Positions 8,302 through 18,445 of a stretch of DNA of 57,882 bases are shown in pieces. The notes beneath the pieces are model-generated. The model was not told the DNA's origin. It made no database searches and worked only from the letters and a program-made list of their open reading frames with translations. The translations under genes were made by a program, and so were the position numbers. Numbering within the stretch: position 1 is the stretch's first letter; each line of letters begins with the position of its first letter. This DNA comes from Marinitoga hydrogenitolerans DSM 16785 (GTDB lineage: Bacteria; Thermotogota; Thermotogae; Petrotogales; Petrotogaceae): assembly GCF_900129175.1 (NCBI RefSeq), contig NZ_FQUI01000010.1:1-57882 (forward strand), given 5' to 3'.

Positions 8302-9972
8302 TCAATCAACTTTATCAAACTTTTCAATCTCAATTCTTTCTCTTTTCTTGTATTCTGTATATATTTTATCAAATTCCAAATGATATTTTTTAAATACTTC
8401 TAAAACTTCAGGATCAAAAATTGATGGTTTAGTTTTAAAATCACCTTTAACAATTATATTATATGCCTCTTCGTGAGTATATTCATCTTTATAAGGTCTT
8501 TCACTTCTTAAAGCATCATAAATATCTGCAAGTGCCACTATTCTTGCTTCAATCGGGATATCTTCTCCTTTTAATCTAAATGGATATCCTGTTCCATCAT
8601 AATTTTCATGATGATACATAGCTATATTTTTTGCCATCTTAAAACGTTCATCATCACCAAATATTTTATCAGCTAATACTGTATGTTTTTTCATTTCCTC
8701 ATATTCATCTCTTGTTAATCCTCCTGGCTTATTTAAAATTTCATGTTTAATCATAAGTTTCCCTATATCATGAAGAGGAGCATACGCTTCTATATCACTT
8801 ACAAACTTTGCGCTGTATCCCATTTTCTTCGCAATTATTTTAGAATATTTTGCCACCCTTTCAATATGATTACCCGTTATTTCATCATATTTTTCTGCAA
8901 TTGAGGACAAGTGTGCTGAGAATTTTCTATATGATTCTTCTAAATCATTATATGCTTTTTCAATTTGCAAATATAAATCTTCAAGTTCTTTATTTGTTGC
9001 TTCTAATTCCTCTGTTGATGCACTAATTTCATCAAATAATTCCAAAATTTCTTTCACCGAATAAAACTCTACTTCTTTTAATTCTTTTAATTCTTCAAAG
9101 TAAAATTCCTCATTTTTTATAGGTTGTATAACATCTTCAAAATCTCTTTCTGAAACATTCAAAAAACTTTGTTTATCCAATATCCTCAATTCTTTCAAAA
9201 AATTTTCCATACTTTTAATTATTTTAGAAAATTCCATTTCAAATATATTCATAAAATTAAGATTTTTCTTTCTATCAACAAAATTCCATATAATAATTAT
9301 TAACATTATCAATGAAATTACCAAATTATATAGCAACTGATTAGTTATATCAACAAAAGTATATAATGTTATTTCATTCCATTTTGAAGGAAAATTTATA
9401 TATAATCTACCATCTAAATATAGAATTTTACTGATTGATTTTAAATTATATTTTGAATATATTATTTCATTCTTTTTATTCTTTATAGCAACAAAATAAT
9501 TAGAATCATTTCCAAAATTTATTTTTTCTAATTCTCCAACTAAATAAGTTTTATTAAATTTACCTCCGATATATAAACGAGATATCTCATCGTTAGTTTT
9601 AAAAATAAAAATACCTGAATTATTGTTGGTTAATTCATAATAAAAATTAGTATCTGATATATTATTTTCTTTATCAAATATTGGTGGTAACGCTTTTCTA
9701 ATATTTCCTTTTTCATCTATAACATAAAATTTAGAAATATTAATATCTTCTAATAACTTTTCATCATTAATAATACTAATATACTTCAAATGATAATAAT
9801 AATTATTCATCATATCATTAAACTTATTTAAATTAATTTTAGATATGGATTTCAAATTTGAATTTATATTCAAAAAAAACAATATCCACAATATGAATAT
9901 AATCAATAAAAAGATTATATTTTGAATTGTGGAATTTTTTATATGTTTTTTAATTAGTTCGCTATATCTCAT
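8302..9972 (-). CDS. Membrane-anchored HD-GYP phosphodiesterase
   Basis: The 556-residue protein has two transmembrane helices (about 18-36 and 213-232) flanking an extracytoplasmic sensor domain of about 175 residues with no recognised fold. A cytoplasmic helical linker (about 240-345) leads to an HD-GYP domain. Catalytic signatures are intact: H401-D402 (LHDIGK), HHENYDGTGYP with GYP at 462-464, and ALADIYDAL. Such enzymes hydrolyse cyclic di-GMP. The sensor probably controls turnover in response to an external cue. It is a single-gene unit between the riboswitch and fhs. Confidence 0.9.
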   Translation of the reverse strand: MRYSELIKKHIKNSTIQNIIFLLIIFILWILFFLNINSNLKSISKINLNKFNDMMNNYYYHLKYISIINDEKLLEDINISKFYVIDEKGNIRKALPPIFDKENNISDTNFYYELTNNNSGIFIFKTNDEISRLYIGGKFNKTYLVGELEKINFGNDSNYFVAIKNKKNEIIYSKYNLKSISKILYLDGRLYINFPSKWNEITLYTFVDITNQLLYNLVISLIMLIIIIWNFVDRKKNLNFMNIFEMEFSKIIKSMENFLKELRILDKQSFLNVSERDFEDVIQPIKNEEFYFEELKELKEVEFYSVKEILELFDEISASTEELEATNKELEDLYLQIEKAYNDLEESYRKFSAHLSSIAEKYDEITGNHIERVAKYSKIIAKKMGYSAKFVSDIEAYAPLHDIGKLMIKHEILNKPGGLTRDEYEEMKKHTVLADKIFGDDERFKMAKNIAMYHHENYDGTGYPFRLKGEDIPIEARIVALADIYDALRSERPYKDEYTHEEAYNIIVKGDFKTKPSIFDPEVLEVFKKYHLEFDKIYTEYKKRERIEIEKFDKVD

Positions 9973-10141
9973 ATTTTGACCTCTTAATTTTAAATGTTTT
10001 ATTAACTCAAAATTAATATATCAGATGATTAATTAATTTTCTATTCGATTATAACATAAAATATATATTTTCTCAAGATCATGGGAACAATTATTATTAT
10101 ATATAATTCAAATTCTATTCATTATATTTTTCGACAAAAAA

Positions 10142-10170
10142 GTCAAAAAACCTTAATATTTTGATATAAT
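10142..10170 (+). promoter_or_regulatory. Candidate promoter for fhs-folD
   Basis: A consensus -10 TATAAT (10165-10170) lies 17 bp after a weak -35 GTCAAA (10142-10147). The predicted leader would be about 85 nt. Confidence 0.4.
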
Positions 10171-10260
10171 AAAAATGAAAATTATATATGGTTATATAAT
10201 TTTAAAAAGCGAAATTGTTATTCAAATCTATATTAAAACAATGGAAGGGGGAGAGAATTT

Positions 10261-11922
10261 ATGTTAAATGATATTGAAATTGCTAAAAAGACTAAATTAA
10301 GAAAAATAAATGATATTGCTAAAGAATTAAAAATCGATGAACAATTTATTCATCAATGTGGTCATCATATTGCAAAAATTTCTCATCATTATTTAAGAGA
10401 ACTAAATCAAAAAGAAAATGGAAAATTAATTTTAGTTACAGCGATAAATCCAACACCTGCCGGTGAAGGAAAAACTACAACAAGTATAGGTCTTTCTATG
10501 GCAATAAACAAATTAGGGAAAAAATCAATAGTTACACTTAGAGAACCTTCATTAGGTCCTGTTATGGGTATAAAAGGTGGTGCAGCTGGTGGAGGTTATT
10601 CGCAAGTTTTGCCTATGGAAGATATAAATCTTCATTTCACTGGTGATATTCATGCCGTTACAACTGCGCATAATCTTGTTTCTGCAGTGATAGATGCGCA
10701 TATAAAATATGGCAATGAATTAAATATAGATGAAACACGTATTTTTTGGAAAAGGGCTATGGATATGAATGACAGGGCTTTAAGACAGATTGTTATTTCA
10801 TTAGGAGGACGCGCAAATGGTTATCCCAGAGAAGATGGTTTTGTAATTACAGCAGCTTCTGAAATTATGGCAGTATTATGTTTAGCAGAAGACATTCCTG
10901 ATTTAAAAAGACGATTACAGAATATTGTAATTGCAAGAAACATAAAAGGAAAACCTATTACTATTGGCGATTTGAAAATAGAAGGCGCTTTAGCTGTTGT
11001 ATTAAAAGATGCCTTAAATCCCAATTTAGTCCAAACAATTGAAGGTACTCCCGCCTTTATACATGGTGGCCCTTTTGCAAATATTGCTCATGGAACAAAC
11101 TCATTAATTTCCACTAAAATGGCTTTGAAAATTTCCGATTATGTTGTAACAGAAAGCGGATTTGGTGCCGATCTCGGAGCAGAAAAATTCCTTGATTTTG
11201 TATCTCCCGCAGCCGGATTCAAACCAAACGTTATAGTATTAGTTGCAACGATTAGAGCATTGAAATATAATGGTAAAGCAAAAGAACTTGACAAAGAAGA
11301 CATGGATGCTTTAAGAAATGGAATCGTTAATTTAAGAATACATATTGAAAATCTTCAAAAATTCGGGATACCAATTGTTGTTGCTTTAAACAAATTTGAT
11401 ACTGACACTGATACTGAAATAAAATATGTTGTTGATTTTGTTGAAAATATGAATACTCCCATAGCAATAAATAACGCATATTATGAAGGTTCTAATGGTG
11501 CTTTAGAACTTGCTCAAAAAGTAATCAATGCTGCAGAAAAAGATAGTGAATTAACAACAATATATAACTGGCATGATCCGCTGGAAGTAAAAATAATGAA
11601 ACTTGCAAAAGAAATATATAGAGCAAAACATGTTGATTATGAATTGTCTGCAAGAAACAAAATTAAATTTTTCAAAAAATTCGGATACGATCACCTTCCT
11701 GTAATAGTTGCAAAAACTCAATATTCAATTTCAGACGATCCAAAAAAATTAGGCGCTCCATCTAATTATAACTTTACTATTAGAGATTTCGAATTGTCTG
11801 CAGGTGCAGGATTTATTGTTGCATTAGCTGGTGAAATAATGAGAATGCCTGGATTACCTAAAATATCAAATGCCGTTCATCTTGATATTGATGCAAAAGG
11901 TAATATTACAGGATTATCCTAA
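10261..11922 (+). CDS. fhs: Formate--tetrahydrofolate ligase
   Basis: The 553-residue protein matches FTHFS along its full length. The nucleotide-binding loop PAGEGKTT is at residues 66-73, followed by [20 protein letters not shown], and near the end by [20 protein letters not shown]. It joins formate to tetrahydrofolate using ATP, giving 10-formyl-THF for purine synthesis or one-carbon flow. The start ATG has GGAAGGGGGAG upstream. folD follows 9 bp later in the same operon, so two consecutive one-carbon steps are coexpressed. Confidence 0.97.
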   Translation: MLNDIEIAKKTKLRKINDIAKELKIDEQFIHQCGHHIAKISHHYLRELNQKENGKLILVTAINPTPAGEGKTTTSIGLSMAINKLGKKSIVTLREPSLGPVMGIKGGAAGGGYSQVLPMEDINLHFTGDIHAVTTAHNLVSAVIDAHIKYGNELNIDETRIFWKRAMDMNDRALRQIVISLGGRANGYPREDGFVITAASEIMAVLCLAEDIPDLKRRLQNIVIARNIKGKPITIGDLKIEGALAVVLKDALNPNLVQTIEGTPAFIHGGPFANIAHGTNSLISTKMALKISDYVVTESGFGADLGAEKFLDFVSPAAGFKPNVIVLVATIRALKYNGKAKELDKEDMDALRNGIVNLRIHIENLQKFGIPIVVALNKFDTDTDTEIKYVVDFVENMNTPIAINNAYYEGSNGALELAQKVINAAEKDSELTTIYNWHDPLEVKIMKLAKEIYRAKHVDYELSARNKIKFFKKFGYDHLPVIVAKTQYSISDDPKKLGAPSNYNFTIRDFELSAGAGFIVALAGEIMRMPGLPKISNAVHLDIDAKGNITGLS

Positions 11923-11931
11923 GGTGATATC

Positions 11932-12723
11932 ATGATTATTAATATTGACAATCTTGCAAAAAAAATTACAGAGAATATATTGAAAACATCAACAAAACAT
12001 AAAATTAAGCTCACTAGTGTTGCTTTAAATCCTGAAAAACCAACATTGGCATATCTAAATTCACAGAGAAAATTGGCAAAAAAATTACATATTGATTTTG
12101 ATTTAATCAAATTATCTTCAAAAAATGAACTACTTGAAACTATACATATTCTAAATAACAAAAATGATGTTCATGGGATTTTTTTAGCTCAACCATTACC
12201 TTTTGATCCTTTTGAAATAATCTCTAAAATCAATCCAAAAAAAGATATTGAAGGCATAACACCTTTTAATTTAGGAAACTTATTATATGAAAAATCCTAT
12301 TTTAAACCATGCACAGCAGACTCTGTCGAAAGAATACTTAATGATTTTACAACATTAGATGGAAAAAAAGTTACTGTAATAGGAAGAAGTGTTATTGTAG
12401 GAAGACCTGTATCTATATTATTATCAAATAGCAAAAATAATGCTACTGTAACAATTTGTCATAGTCATACAAAAGATTTAAAAGAGATTACTTTAAATTC
12501 TGATATTATAGTATCTGCTGTGGGTAAAGCTGATTTTATAACAAAAGAAATGGTAAAAAAGAATACTATAATAATTGATGTTGGAATAAATTTTAAGAAC
12601 GGGGAACTTACTGGTGATGTGTCTCCTGATGTAAAAGAAATAGCTTACGTTACAGAAGTCCCCGGTGGTGTTGGAGAAATAACTTCTCTAATTTTATTTG
12701 AAAATTTAACAAAAGCTTTGTGA
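11932..12723 (+). CDS. folD: Methylenetetrahydrofolate dehydrogenase / methenyl-THF cyclohydrolase
   Basis: The 263-residue protein has FolD signatures: Y41 in YLNSQRKLA, QPLP, the Rossmann segment VIGRSVIVGRP and the C-terminal PGGVGEIT. The position of the catalytic lysine (K54 in E. coli, K56 in the human enzyme) is glutamine here (Q45). In the human enzyme that lysine is needed for cyclohydrolase activity, so this FolD may be mainly a dehydrogenase or use another mechanism. The start ATG follows AAGGTGAT. It lies directly behind fhs, completing formyl-THF/methylene-THF interconversion. Confidence 0.93.
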   Translation: MIINIDNLAKKITENILKTSTKHKIKLTSVALNPEKPTLAYLNSQRKLAKKLHIDFDLIKLSSKNELLETIHILNNKNDVHGIFLAQPLPFDPFEIISKINPKKDIEGITPFNLGNLLYEKSYFKPCTADSVERILNDFTTLDGKKVTVIGRSVIVGRPVSILLSNSKNNATVTICHSHTKDLKEITLNSDIIVSAVGKADFITKEMVKKNTIIIDVGINFKNGELTGDVSPDVKEIAYVTEVPGGVGEITSLILFENLTKAL

Positions 12724-12730
12724 TTTATTT

Positions 12731-13246
12731 TCATAATATTGCTATTATTAATCCCATCAAAGCCGAACTTAGGATAATATAAATAGGATCAAGTTTGGTT
12801 TTCATAAATAATATAAAAGCATACGCTGCTATTAATAAACTAATCAAACTTCTATTTATTATTACTGGCTTCAAAACTGATAAAAGAGTCATTGATATTA
12901 AAATAATTGTCCCCATTCTCAGCGATTTTATTAATCTTTTTTTATTAATATTGAATTTTCTCAATAAATTTTTAGCTACTATATAATAAATAATAGCTGG
13001 TATAATTAAAAATATTGTATTAAAAAACGCACCTAAAAACCCATATTTTAAATATCCAATATACGTAGCGAGATTAACCGCTACAGGGCCTGGTGTCATT
13101 TGAGATATAGATATTGCACTCTGTAAAGCTTTTTCTGTCAATAATCCATTTTCTAAAATTAGCTGTTTAATAACTCCTAAAGATGCCCATCCTCCACCAA
13201 AAGAAATAAAACCTATTTCAAAAAAAATTAAGATCATTTTAAGCAT
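12731..13246 (-). CDS. Chromate transporter family protein, second half of pair
   Basis: The protein of about 171 residues has the CHR motif FGGGWASLGVIKQ and SQMTPGPVAVNLATYIGY near the N-terminus, followed by about five hydrophobic helices. CHR proteins of this length work as heteromeric pairs equivalent to one long ChrA. I prefer the ATG at 13246, about eight bases after AGGGA and overlapping the previous gene's end; an in-frame TTG at 13255 is possible. Substrate is not certain: family members move chromate or sulfate-like anions. The gene converges with folD, 7 bp apart, without an obvious terminator. Confidence 0.85.
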   Translation of the reverse strand: MLKMILIFFEIGFISFGGGWASLGVIKQLILENGLLTEKALQSAISISQMTPGPVAVNLATYIGYLKYGFLGAFFNTIFLIIPAIIYYIVAKNLLRKFNINKKRLIKSLRMGTIILISMTLLSVLKPVIINRSLISLLIAAYAFILFMKTKLDPIYIILSSALMGLIIAIL

Positions 13247-13769
13247 TTTTACCAAATCCCTTATCTAAAAAATAAAAAAGTATTATTGAAGCAAAAAATA
13301 TAATAACAGTAAACCGGGGATAAAAAAACATTATGAAAACCGAAAAGATTATAATTAAAATGTCATAAATTCTAATTTTTGTACTTTTTATGAAATCATA
13401 TAAAATTCCTCCAACCATACCAATTAAAGATGCATATGCTCCATTAATAAACCCAGAAACATAAATATTATCAGAATATTCTTTTAAAATAGATGCAACT
13501 AAAATAATGCTAAAAAAAGGCGGAATTAATACTCCCAACGTTGCAGCTATACTACCTTTAATTCCAGCAATTTTTTTACCTGAGAGAAATGAAATCTTAA
13601 AAGCTATTGGTCCTGGCATAGCTTGTGCAACTATTAAAATATGTTTAAATTCATTATTTGTAAGATATCCTTTATTTGTTAAGTTTTTCATCATAACTGG
13701 TACCATAGCATATCCACCACCTAATGCTACAGCTGAAATTTTAAAAAACATCCAAAAAAGTCTCAACAT
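13239..13769 (-). CDS. Chromate transporter family protein, first half of pair
   Basis: The 176-residue membrane protein has the CHR signature LGGGYAMVPVM and AQAMPGPIAFKISFLSGKK near the N-terminus, then several hydrophobic helices. Together with the overlapping downstream gene it forms the short-chain CHR pair. The ATG has GGAGGAAT upstream. The two-gene operon is transcribed away from deoD, sharing its promoter region (13770-13924). Confidence 0.85.
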   Translation of the reverse strand: MLRLFWMFFKISAVALGGGYAMVPVMMKNLTNKGYLTNNEFKHILIVAQAMPGPIAFKISFLSGKKIAGIKGSIAATLGVLIPPFFSIILVASILKEYSDNIYVSGFINGAYASLIGMVGGILYDFIKSTKIRIYDILIIIFSVFIMFFYPRFTVIIFFASIILFYFLDKGFGKNA

Positions 13770-13924
13770 AATATTCCTCCCATATTATAATACAATTAAT
13801 ATTATAATACCATAATTACTTCAACTTCAATTTTCTTAATTGTAATTATATTGAGACATTTTTAAATCGCAAAAAGTGTATAATTATAAACACACTACTT
13901 AAAAAATCAAAGGAGGAGATACTA

Positions 13925-14635
13925 ATGATTCCAACACCACATATTGAAGTGGATAAAAAAGGTATTATTGCAGAAACTGTTATTATGCCTGGAGATCCTT
14001 TAAGAGCCAAATTTATTGCAGAAAATTTTTTGGAAAATCCTGTATTATTTAATAAAGTAAGAAATATGTTTGGCTACACAGGAACTTATAAAGGAAAAAA
14101 AATTAGTGTAATGGGTAGTGGTATGGGAATGCCAAGTATTGGTATATATTCATATGAATTATTCAAATTTTATGATGTTCAAAATATAATAAGGGTTGGT
14201 TCTTGCGGAGCATACACTGATGAAATTGATTTATATGATGTTATTTTAGTAGAAGAAGCTTATAGCGAATCAACTTTTGCAAAGGTTATGGCTGGCATAG
14301 AAGATAAAATATTAAAACCTTCTTTTGAATTAAATGAAAAATTGGAAAATGCGGCAAAAGATTTAAATATCCCTATTCACAAAGGTAGAATTCATAGTTC
14401 GGATGTTTTTTACAGACAAAATTTTGATGATTACAAAAAAATAAGAGATGAACACGGATGTATTGCTGTTGAAATGGAATCTTTTGCTCTATTTGCAAAT
14501 GCAAAAGTTACAGGTAAAAATGCGGCATGTTTATTAACTGTTTCAGATTCTTTAGTAACAATGAAAGCTACATCAAGCGAAGAAAGAATGAAATCATTTA
14601 CAAATATGATGAAAATAGCCTTAGAAATGGCGTAA
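13925..14635 (+). CDS. deoD: Purine nucleoside phosphorylase, DeoD type
   Basis: The 236-residue length is normal for hexameric bacterial PNP. Signatures include MPGDPLRAKF, GSGMGMPS, RVGSCGAY, the base-binding EMESFALF and the catalytic Asp in VSDSL. It cleaves purine nucleosides with phosphate in the cytoplasm, feeding purine salvage alongside the riboswitch-controlled permease 6 kb upstream. AGGAGGAG precedes the ATG. A TATAAT at 13879-13884 may be its -10. A strong terminator follows the stop, so it appears monocistronic. Confidence 0.96.
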   Translation: MIPTPHIEVDKKGIIAETVIMPGDPLRAKFIAENFLENPVLFNKVRNMFGYTGTYKGKKISVMGSGMGMPSIGIYSYELFKFYDVQNIIRVGSCGAYTDEIDLYDVILVEEAYSESTFAKVMAGIEDKILKPSFELNEKLENAAKDLNIPIHKGRIHSSDVFYRQNFDDYKKIRDEHGCIAVEMESFALFANAKVTGKNAACLLTVSDSLVTMKATSSEERMKSFTNMMKIALEMA

Positions 14636-14641
14636 TATAGA

Positions 14642-14678
14642 AAACAACAAAAATGGGCTTTGCCCATTTTTGTTGTTT
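14642..14678 (+). terminator. Intrinsic terminator after deoD
   Basis: A perfect 17-bp stem (14642-14658 with 14662-14678) with a 3-nt loop has GGGC/GCCC at its tip and a T-rich 3' arm. A possible promoter for the next gene overlaps its right arm. Confidence 0.85.
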
Positions 14679-14688
14679 ATGTTATAAT
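14660..14688 (+). promoter_or_regulatory. Candidate promoter of the GGDEF gene inside the deoD terminator
   Basis: TTGCCC (14660-14665), a 17-bp spacer and TATAAT (14683-14688) fit a sigma-A promoter. The -35 lies in the loop and right arm of the deoD terminator. Confidence 0.45.
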
Positions 14689-14718
14689 TAGTATATATTA
14701 AAAAACATAGGTGATAAA

Positions 14719-16470
14719 ATGAAAGATATTTTATATAAAGGATTATTCGATTATACAGATAACGCTATTTTTTATTGGAATAAACACTTAAAATTAATAA
14801 AAGCAAATAAAAGAGCCGCAGAGTTATTAGGATACACATCTCCAGATGAGATGATAGGTATTTCTTATGAAAAACATATTTATGATACCGAAATTGAAAT
14901 ATTAGAAAGAATTAAAAAAGCTATAGAAAATAAAACCTTCATACAGATATTTGAAAAAAAATATATTTCAAAACATGGAAAAATAAGATGGGTTGAGGTA
15001 CATATTTCACCTATATTATTAAAAAACAATGATGATTATATAATACAAGAAATAGCCTATGATATTACCGAGAGAAAGAAATTAGAAAGCCAACTAGATT
15101 TTGAAAAAAGAAAGTTTGAAAATTACTTTAATCTATCACAAACTATAAATATAGTTTTGGATAAAAATGGAAATATATATGATATAAATAACAAAGCATG
15201 CGAATTGTTAAATGTAAATAAAAAAGAGATCATAGGTTCAAATTGGTTTGATAACTTTATTGAAAAAGAATTTAAAGATGAAATTAAAAGTGTTTTTTTC
15301 AAAATAATTAATAATGAAATCGAGCAAGTTGAATTTTATGAAAATGAGATTGTCAGTAAAAATGGAGAAAAGTATTTGGTTTCCTGGCATAATGGATATA
15401 TAGAAGAAAATGGGAGAATTAAATATATAATTTCTTCCGGTATTGATAGAACAAAAGAGAAAATATATATCACTCAGTTGGAATATAATAATATACTATC
15501 AACTGAATTGTTAAAATTATCTAATGAAATTATCTCTTTTGGCTATACTGATGATTTATACAAAAAAATATTGGATAAATTAGTAGAAGTTTTGCCTCAT
15601 GCTGAAGCTGGGAGTTTTGTTTTAAAAAATGGTGATTATTATGAATATAAAGCGGTTAATGGTTTTGACTTCGATAAATTAAAAAAGATAAAATTTCAGG
15701 TTGATTTTGAAAGCTTTTTAAAAGATAGTCCAAGTATAGTTACACAATGGAAAAATTTTTATACTGCTTATGGTCATGATAAATTTATACTGAAAAAATA
15801 CGGAAAAATTGACAAAATAAAGGAAACTTTAGTTATTCCTTTATATATAAAAAATTTATTTTACGGCTTTGTAAATTTCGATACATTTACCAAATCATTT
15901 GACGAAATCGAATTAAACTTTGCTAAAGTCTTGAAATCCAATTTAGAATTTTTGTTATGGAAAATAGAAACTGATAAAAAATTAAAATATGCTGCTGAAT
16001 ACGATTTTTTAACAAAAATCTATAATAGACAAACCTTTATTTCTAAAACTACAGACTTAATGAAATTTGAAAAAAGACATAAAGAGAAAATAGCTTTTAT
16101 ATATATGGATATAAACAAATTCAAACAAATCAATGATAAATATGGCCATAAAATTGGCGATGAAGTCCTAAAATTTTTTGCTGAAAAGGTTTCTTCTATT
16201 CTCAGAGAAAGTGATATTTTCGGAAGGGTTGGTGGTGATGAATTCATAATCTCCTTACCTAACACCGATAAAAATGGTGCCGAAAAAGTAATTGAAAAAA
16301 TAAATAAAGCTCTTTTAACACCTTTTAAATATAATAATATCGAAATATATTTATCAATAAGTTATGGTTATTCTATTTTTCCACAAGATAGCGAAGATAT
16401 AAATAAATTATTTGATATTGCAGATAAAAGAATGTATAAAAACAAAAAAAAATATAATGAAAAAAAATAA
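14719..16470 (+). CDS. PAS-PAS-GAF diguanylate cyclase
   Basis: The 583-residue cytoplasmic protein has no clear membrane helix. Domain order: PAS (about 8-118, ending DITERK), PAS (about 130-245), GAF-like (about 255-410), GGDEF (about 420-583). The active motif GGDEF is at 505-509, preceded by RESD five residues upstream, the RxxD product-inhibition site. It should make cyclic di-GMP and be feedback controlled. TAGGTGAT precedes the ATG. The sensory ligands of the PAS and GAF domains are unknown. Confidence 0.92.
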   Translation: MKDILYKGLFDYTDNAIFYWNKHLKLIKANKRAAELLGYTSPDEMIGISYEKHIYDTEIEILERIKKAIENKTFIQIFEKKYISKHGKIRWVEVHISPILLKNNDDYIIQEIAYDITERKKLESQLDFEKRKFENYFNLSQTINIVLDKNGNIYDINNKACELLNVNKKEIIGSNWFDNFIEKEFKDEIKSVFFKIINNEIEQVEFYENEIVSKNGEKYLVSWHNGYIEENGRIKYIISSGIDRTKEKIYITQLEYNNILSTELLKLSNEIISFGYTDDLYKKILDKLVEVLPHAEAGSFVLKNGDYYEYKAVNGFDFDKLKKIKFQVDFESFLKDSPSIVTQWKNFYTAYGHDKFILKKYGKIDKIKETLVIPLYIKNLFYGFVNFDTFTKSFDEIELNFAKVLKSNLEFLLWKIETDKKLKYAAEYDFLTKIYNRQTFISKTTDLMKFEKRHKEKIAFIYMDINKFKQINDKYGHKIGDEVLKFFAEKVSSILRESDIFGRVGGDEFIISLPNTDKNGAEKVIEKINKALLTPFKYNNIEIYLSISYGYSIFPQDSEDINKLFDIADKRMYKNKKKYNEKK

Positions 16471-16641
16471 CTCTATTGAAATAAAATTATATACAGTTAA
16501 ATATTCAACAGTTGTATTCATACTACAAAAGAAGATAAAAAAATGATTTATTCTAAAAATGTTGTTTTATATAAGAATATATAAAAAATGCCATTAATCA
16601 AATATATATGATTTTTTCAGAAAGCAACATGAGGTGAAAAT

Positions 16642-18441
16642 ATGCTTTTTAAAATAGAAAATGTTTCTCATAATTTTGGAAACCAGGACATCTTCTACGA
16701 TGTCAATTTGTTTGTTTATGAACAAGATAGAATAGCATTAATAGGTCCTAACGGTTCAGGAAAAACAACTCTTTTAAAAATTATAAACGGAGAAATAGAA
16801 CCTTTAGAAGGAACAGTTTTAAAAACCAAAAACTTAAAATTAGGTTATTTAAAACAATTTAGAACAGAAGAATTAAACCTTTCATTGTTTGAATATGTTT
16901 TAAAAGAAATTGAAAAAAATATTAATGATGAAATGAAAAACAAAATAGTTCGTTCTGTACTTAAAGGTATGGGATTTAAAGAGAGTGAATGGGAAAGAAA
17001 GATAAATTCTTTAAGTGGTGGCGAATTAACACGTTTAGCTTTAGGTCGTGTATTAGCAGGTGACTATAATTTATTAATTCTCGATGAACCTACTAATCAT
17101 TTAGATATATATTCCATTAAATGGTTAATTAATCATTTAAAAAATTATAAAGGCGCCCTTATTTTTGTTTCACACGATAGAACATTTATCAGTGAATTGG
17201 CTAATAAATTTTGGGAAATAAATAATTATAAAATTTGGAATTTCAACGGAAATTATAATCAATATTTAACTCTTAGAAAAAATAAGCTTACTAATATTAT
17301 AAATAGAAAGAAAAATTTAGAAAAAGAAATTGAAAGACTAAATGCAATGATAGAACGTTTTAGAAAATGGGGAACAGAAAAAATGATGAAACAAGCAAAA
17401 TTTAGGGAAACGCTAAGAGATAAGCTTATAAAAGAATACGAAGAAATAGATAATTTAAAAGATGATGAAATAATAAAAATTAAAATTCCAGAACCTAAAA
17501 GAACGGGATATAATGTTTTAACTGTTAAAAATCTTTCCTTTGGTTATGAAAAAGGTAATTTACTTTTAAAAAATTTTAATTTTGAAATAAACGAAGGAGA
17601 AAAAATAACCATTTTAGGGAAAAATGGTTGTGGAAAATCTACATTATTAAAAATTTTAATGGGAAAGCTAAATTCATATAACGGAATAGTCAATTGGGGA
17701 TATAATATAAAAATTGGATATTTAGATCAAGTTATATCTTCCTTAAACAAATCTTTAAATGTTATGAACATAATATGGAAAGATGTTCCAGAATGGAAAG
17801 ATTTTGAAGTTAGAAAATATTTGGGTCGCTTCGGTTTTTCTGGAGATTCAGTTTTCAAAAATGTCAACTCTCTTAGTGGCGGCGAATTAACAAGATTAGC
17901 TCTCTCTAAATTAATACTTCAAAAACCTAATGTTTTAATATTAGATGAACCTACTAATCATCTAGACATCTTTACTGTCCAAACTTTAGAAGAAACATTA
18001 AAAGAATTTAAAGGATCGATTATTATGGTTTCTCATGATGAGGATTTAATCAAAAACATCTCTGATAGAATTTTTTTAATTAAAGATGCAAATTTAAAAG
18101 AATACGGAAATTTTGAAGAAGTATTACCAAAATTAATAGATGATTCGTTTAAACTAAAAAAACAAAATAGAACAAATTTAGATTTTGAGCTGTCAAAAAA
18201 GATTAAAAACAAGATAAAATCATTAAAGCGAGAAAAAAAGAAATTAGAAGGAGAATTTGAGGATATTCTGTTGAAAATTGATGAAATAGAGAATTTAATG
18301 TTCACTTATTCACAAAATTATCAAAAATTGATGGAACTAGAAAATGAAAAGTCTTTATTGGAGAAAAAACTAAATGATATCTCTAATAGAGAAAACGAAA
18401 TAATTCTTGAGTTACAAGAATTAGAAAATATTGGAGGATGA
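16642..18441 (+). CDS. ABC-F family ATPase (ribosome-associated type)
   Basis: The 599-residue soluble protein has two ABC domains and no membrane part. Domain 1: GPNGSGKTT (35-43), LSGGE (124-128), DEPTNHLD from 148. Domain 2: GKNGCGKS (326-333), LSGGE, DEPTNHLD from 435. The two are joined by the charged linker typical of ABC-F, and a C-terminal coiled coil spans about 515-599. Members act on translating ribosomes (Uup/EttA/YdiF-like), though the exact subgroup is not clear. The stop lies within the next gene's Shine-Dalgarno region, so the GH13 gene is translationally coupled. Confidence 0.9.
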   Translation: MLFKIENVSHNFGNQDIFYDVNLFVYEQDRIALIGPNGSGKTTLLKIINGEIEPLEGTVLKTKNLKLGYLKQFRTEELNLSLFEYVLKEIEKNINDEMKNKIVRSVLKGMGFKESEWERKINSLSGGELTRLALGRVLAGDYNLLILDEPTNHLDIYSIKWLINHLKNYKGALIFVSHDRTFISELANKFWEINNYKIWNFNGNYNQYLTLRKNKLTNIINRKKNLEKEIERLNAMIERFRKWGTEKMMKQAKFRETLRDKLIKEYEEIDNLKDDEIIKIKIPEPKRTGYNVLTVKNLSFGYEKGNLLLKNFNFEINEGEKITILGKNGCGKSTLLKILMGKLNSYNGIVNWGYNIKIGYLDQVISSLNKSLNVMNIIWKDVPEWKDFEVRKYLGRFGFSGDSVFKNVNSLSGGELTRLALSKLILQKPNVLILDEPTNHLDIFTVQTLEETLKEFKGSIIMVSHDEDLIKNISDRIFLIKDANLKEYGNFEEVLPKLIDDSFKLKKQNRTNLDFELSKKIKNKIKSLKREKKKLEGEFEDILLKIDEIENLMFTYSQNYQKLMELENEKSLLEKKLNDISNRENEIILELQELENIGG

Positions 18442-18445
18442 TTAT

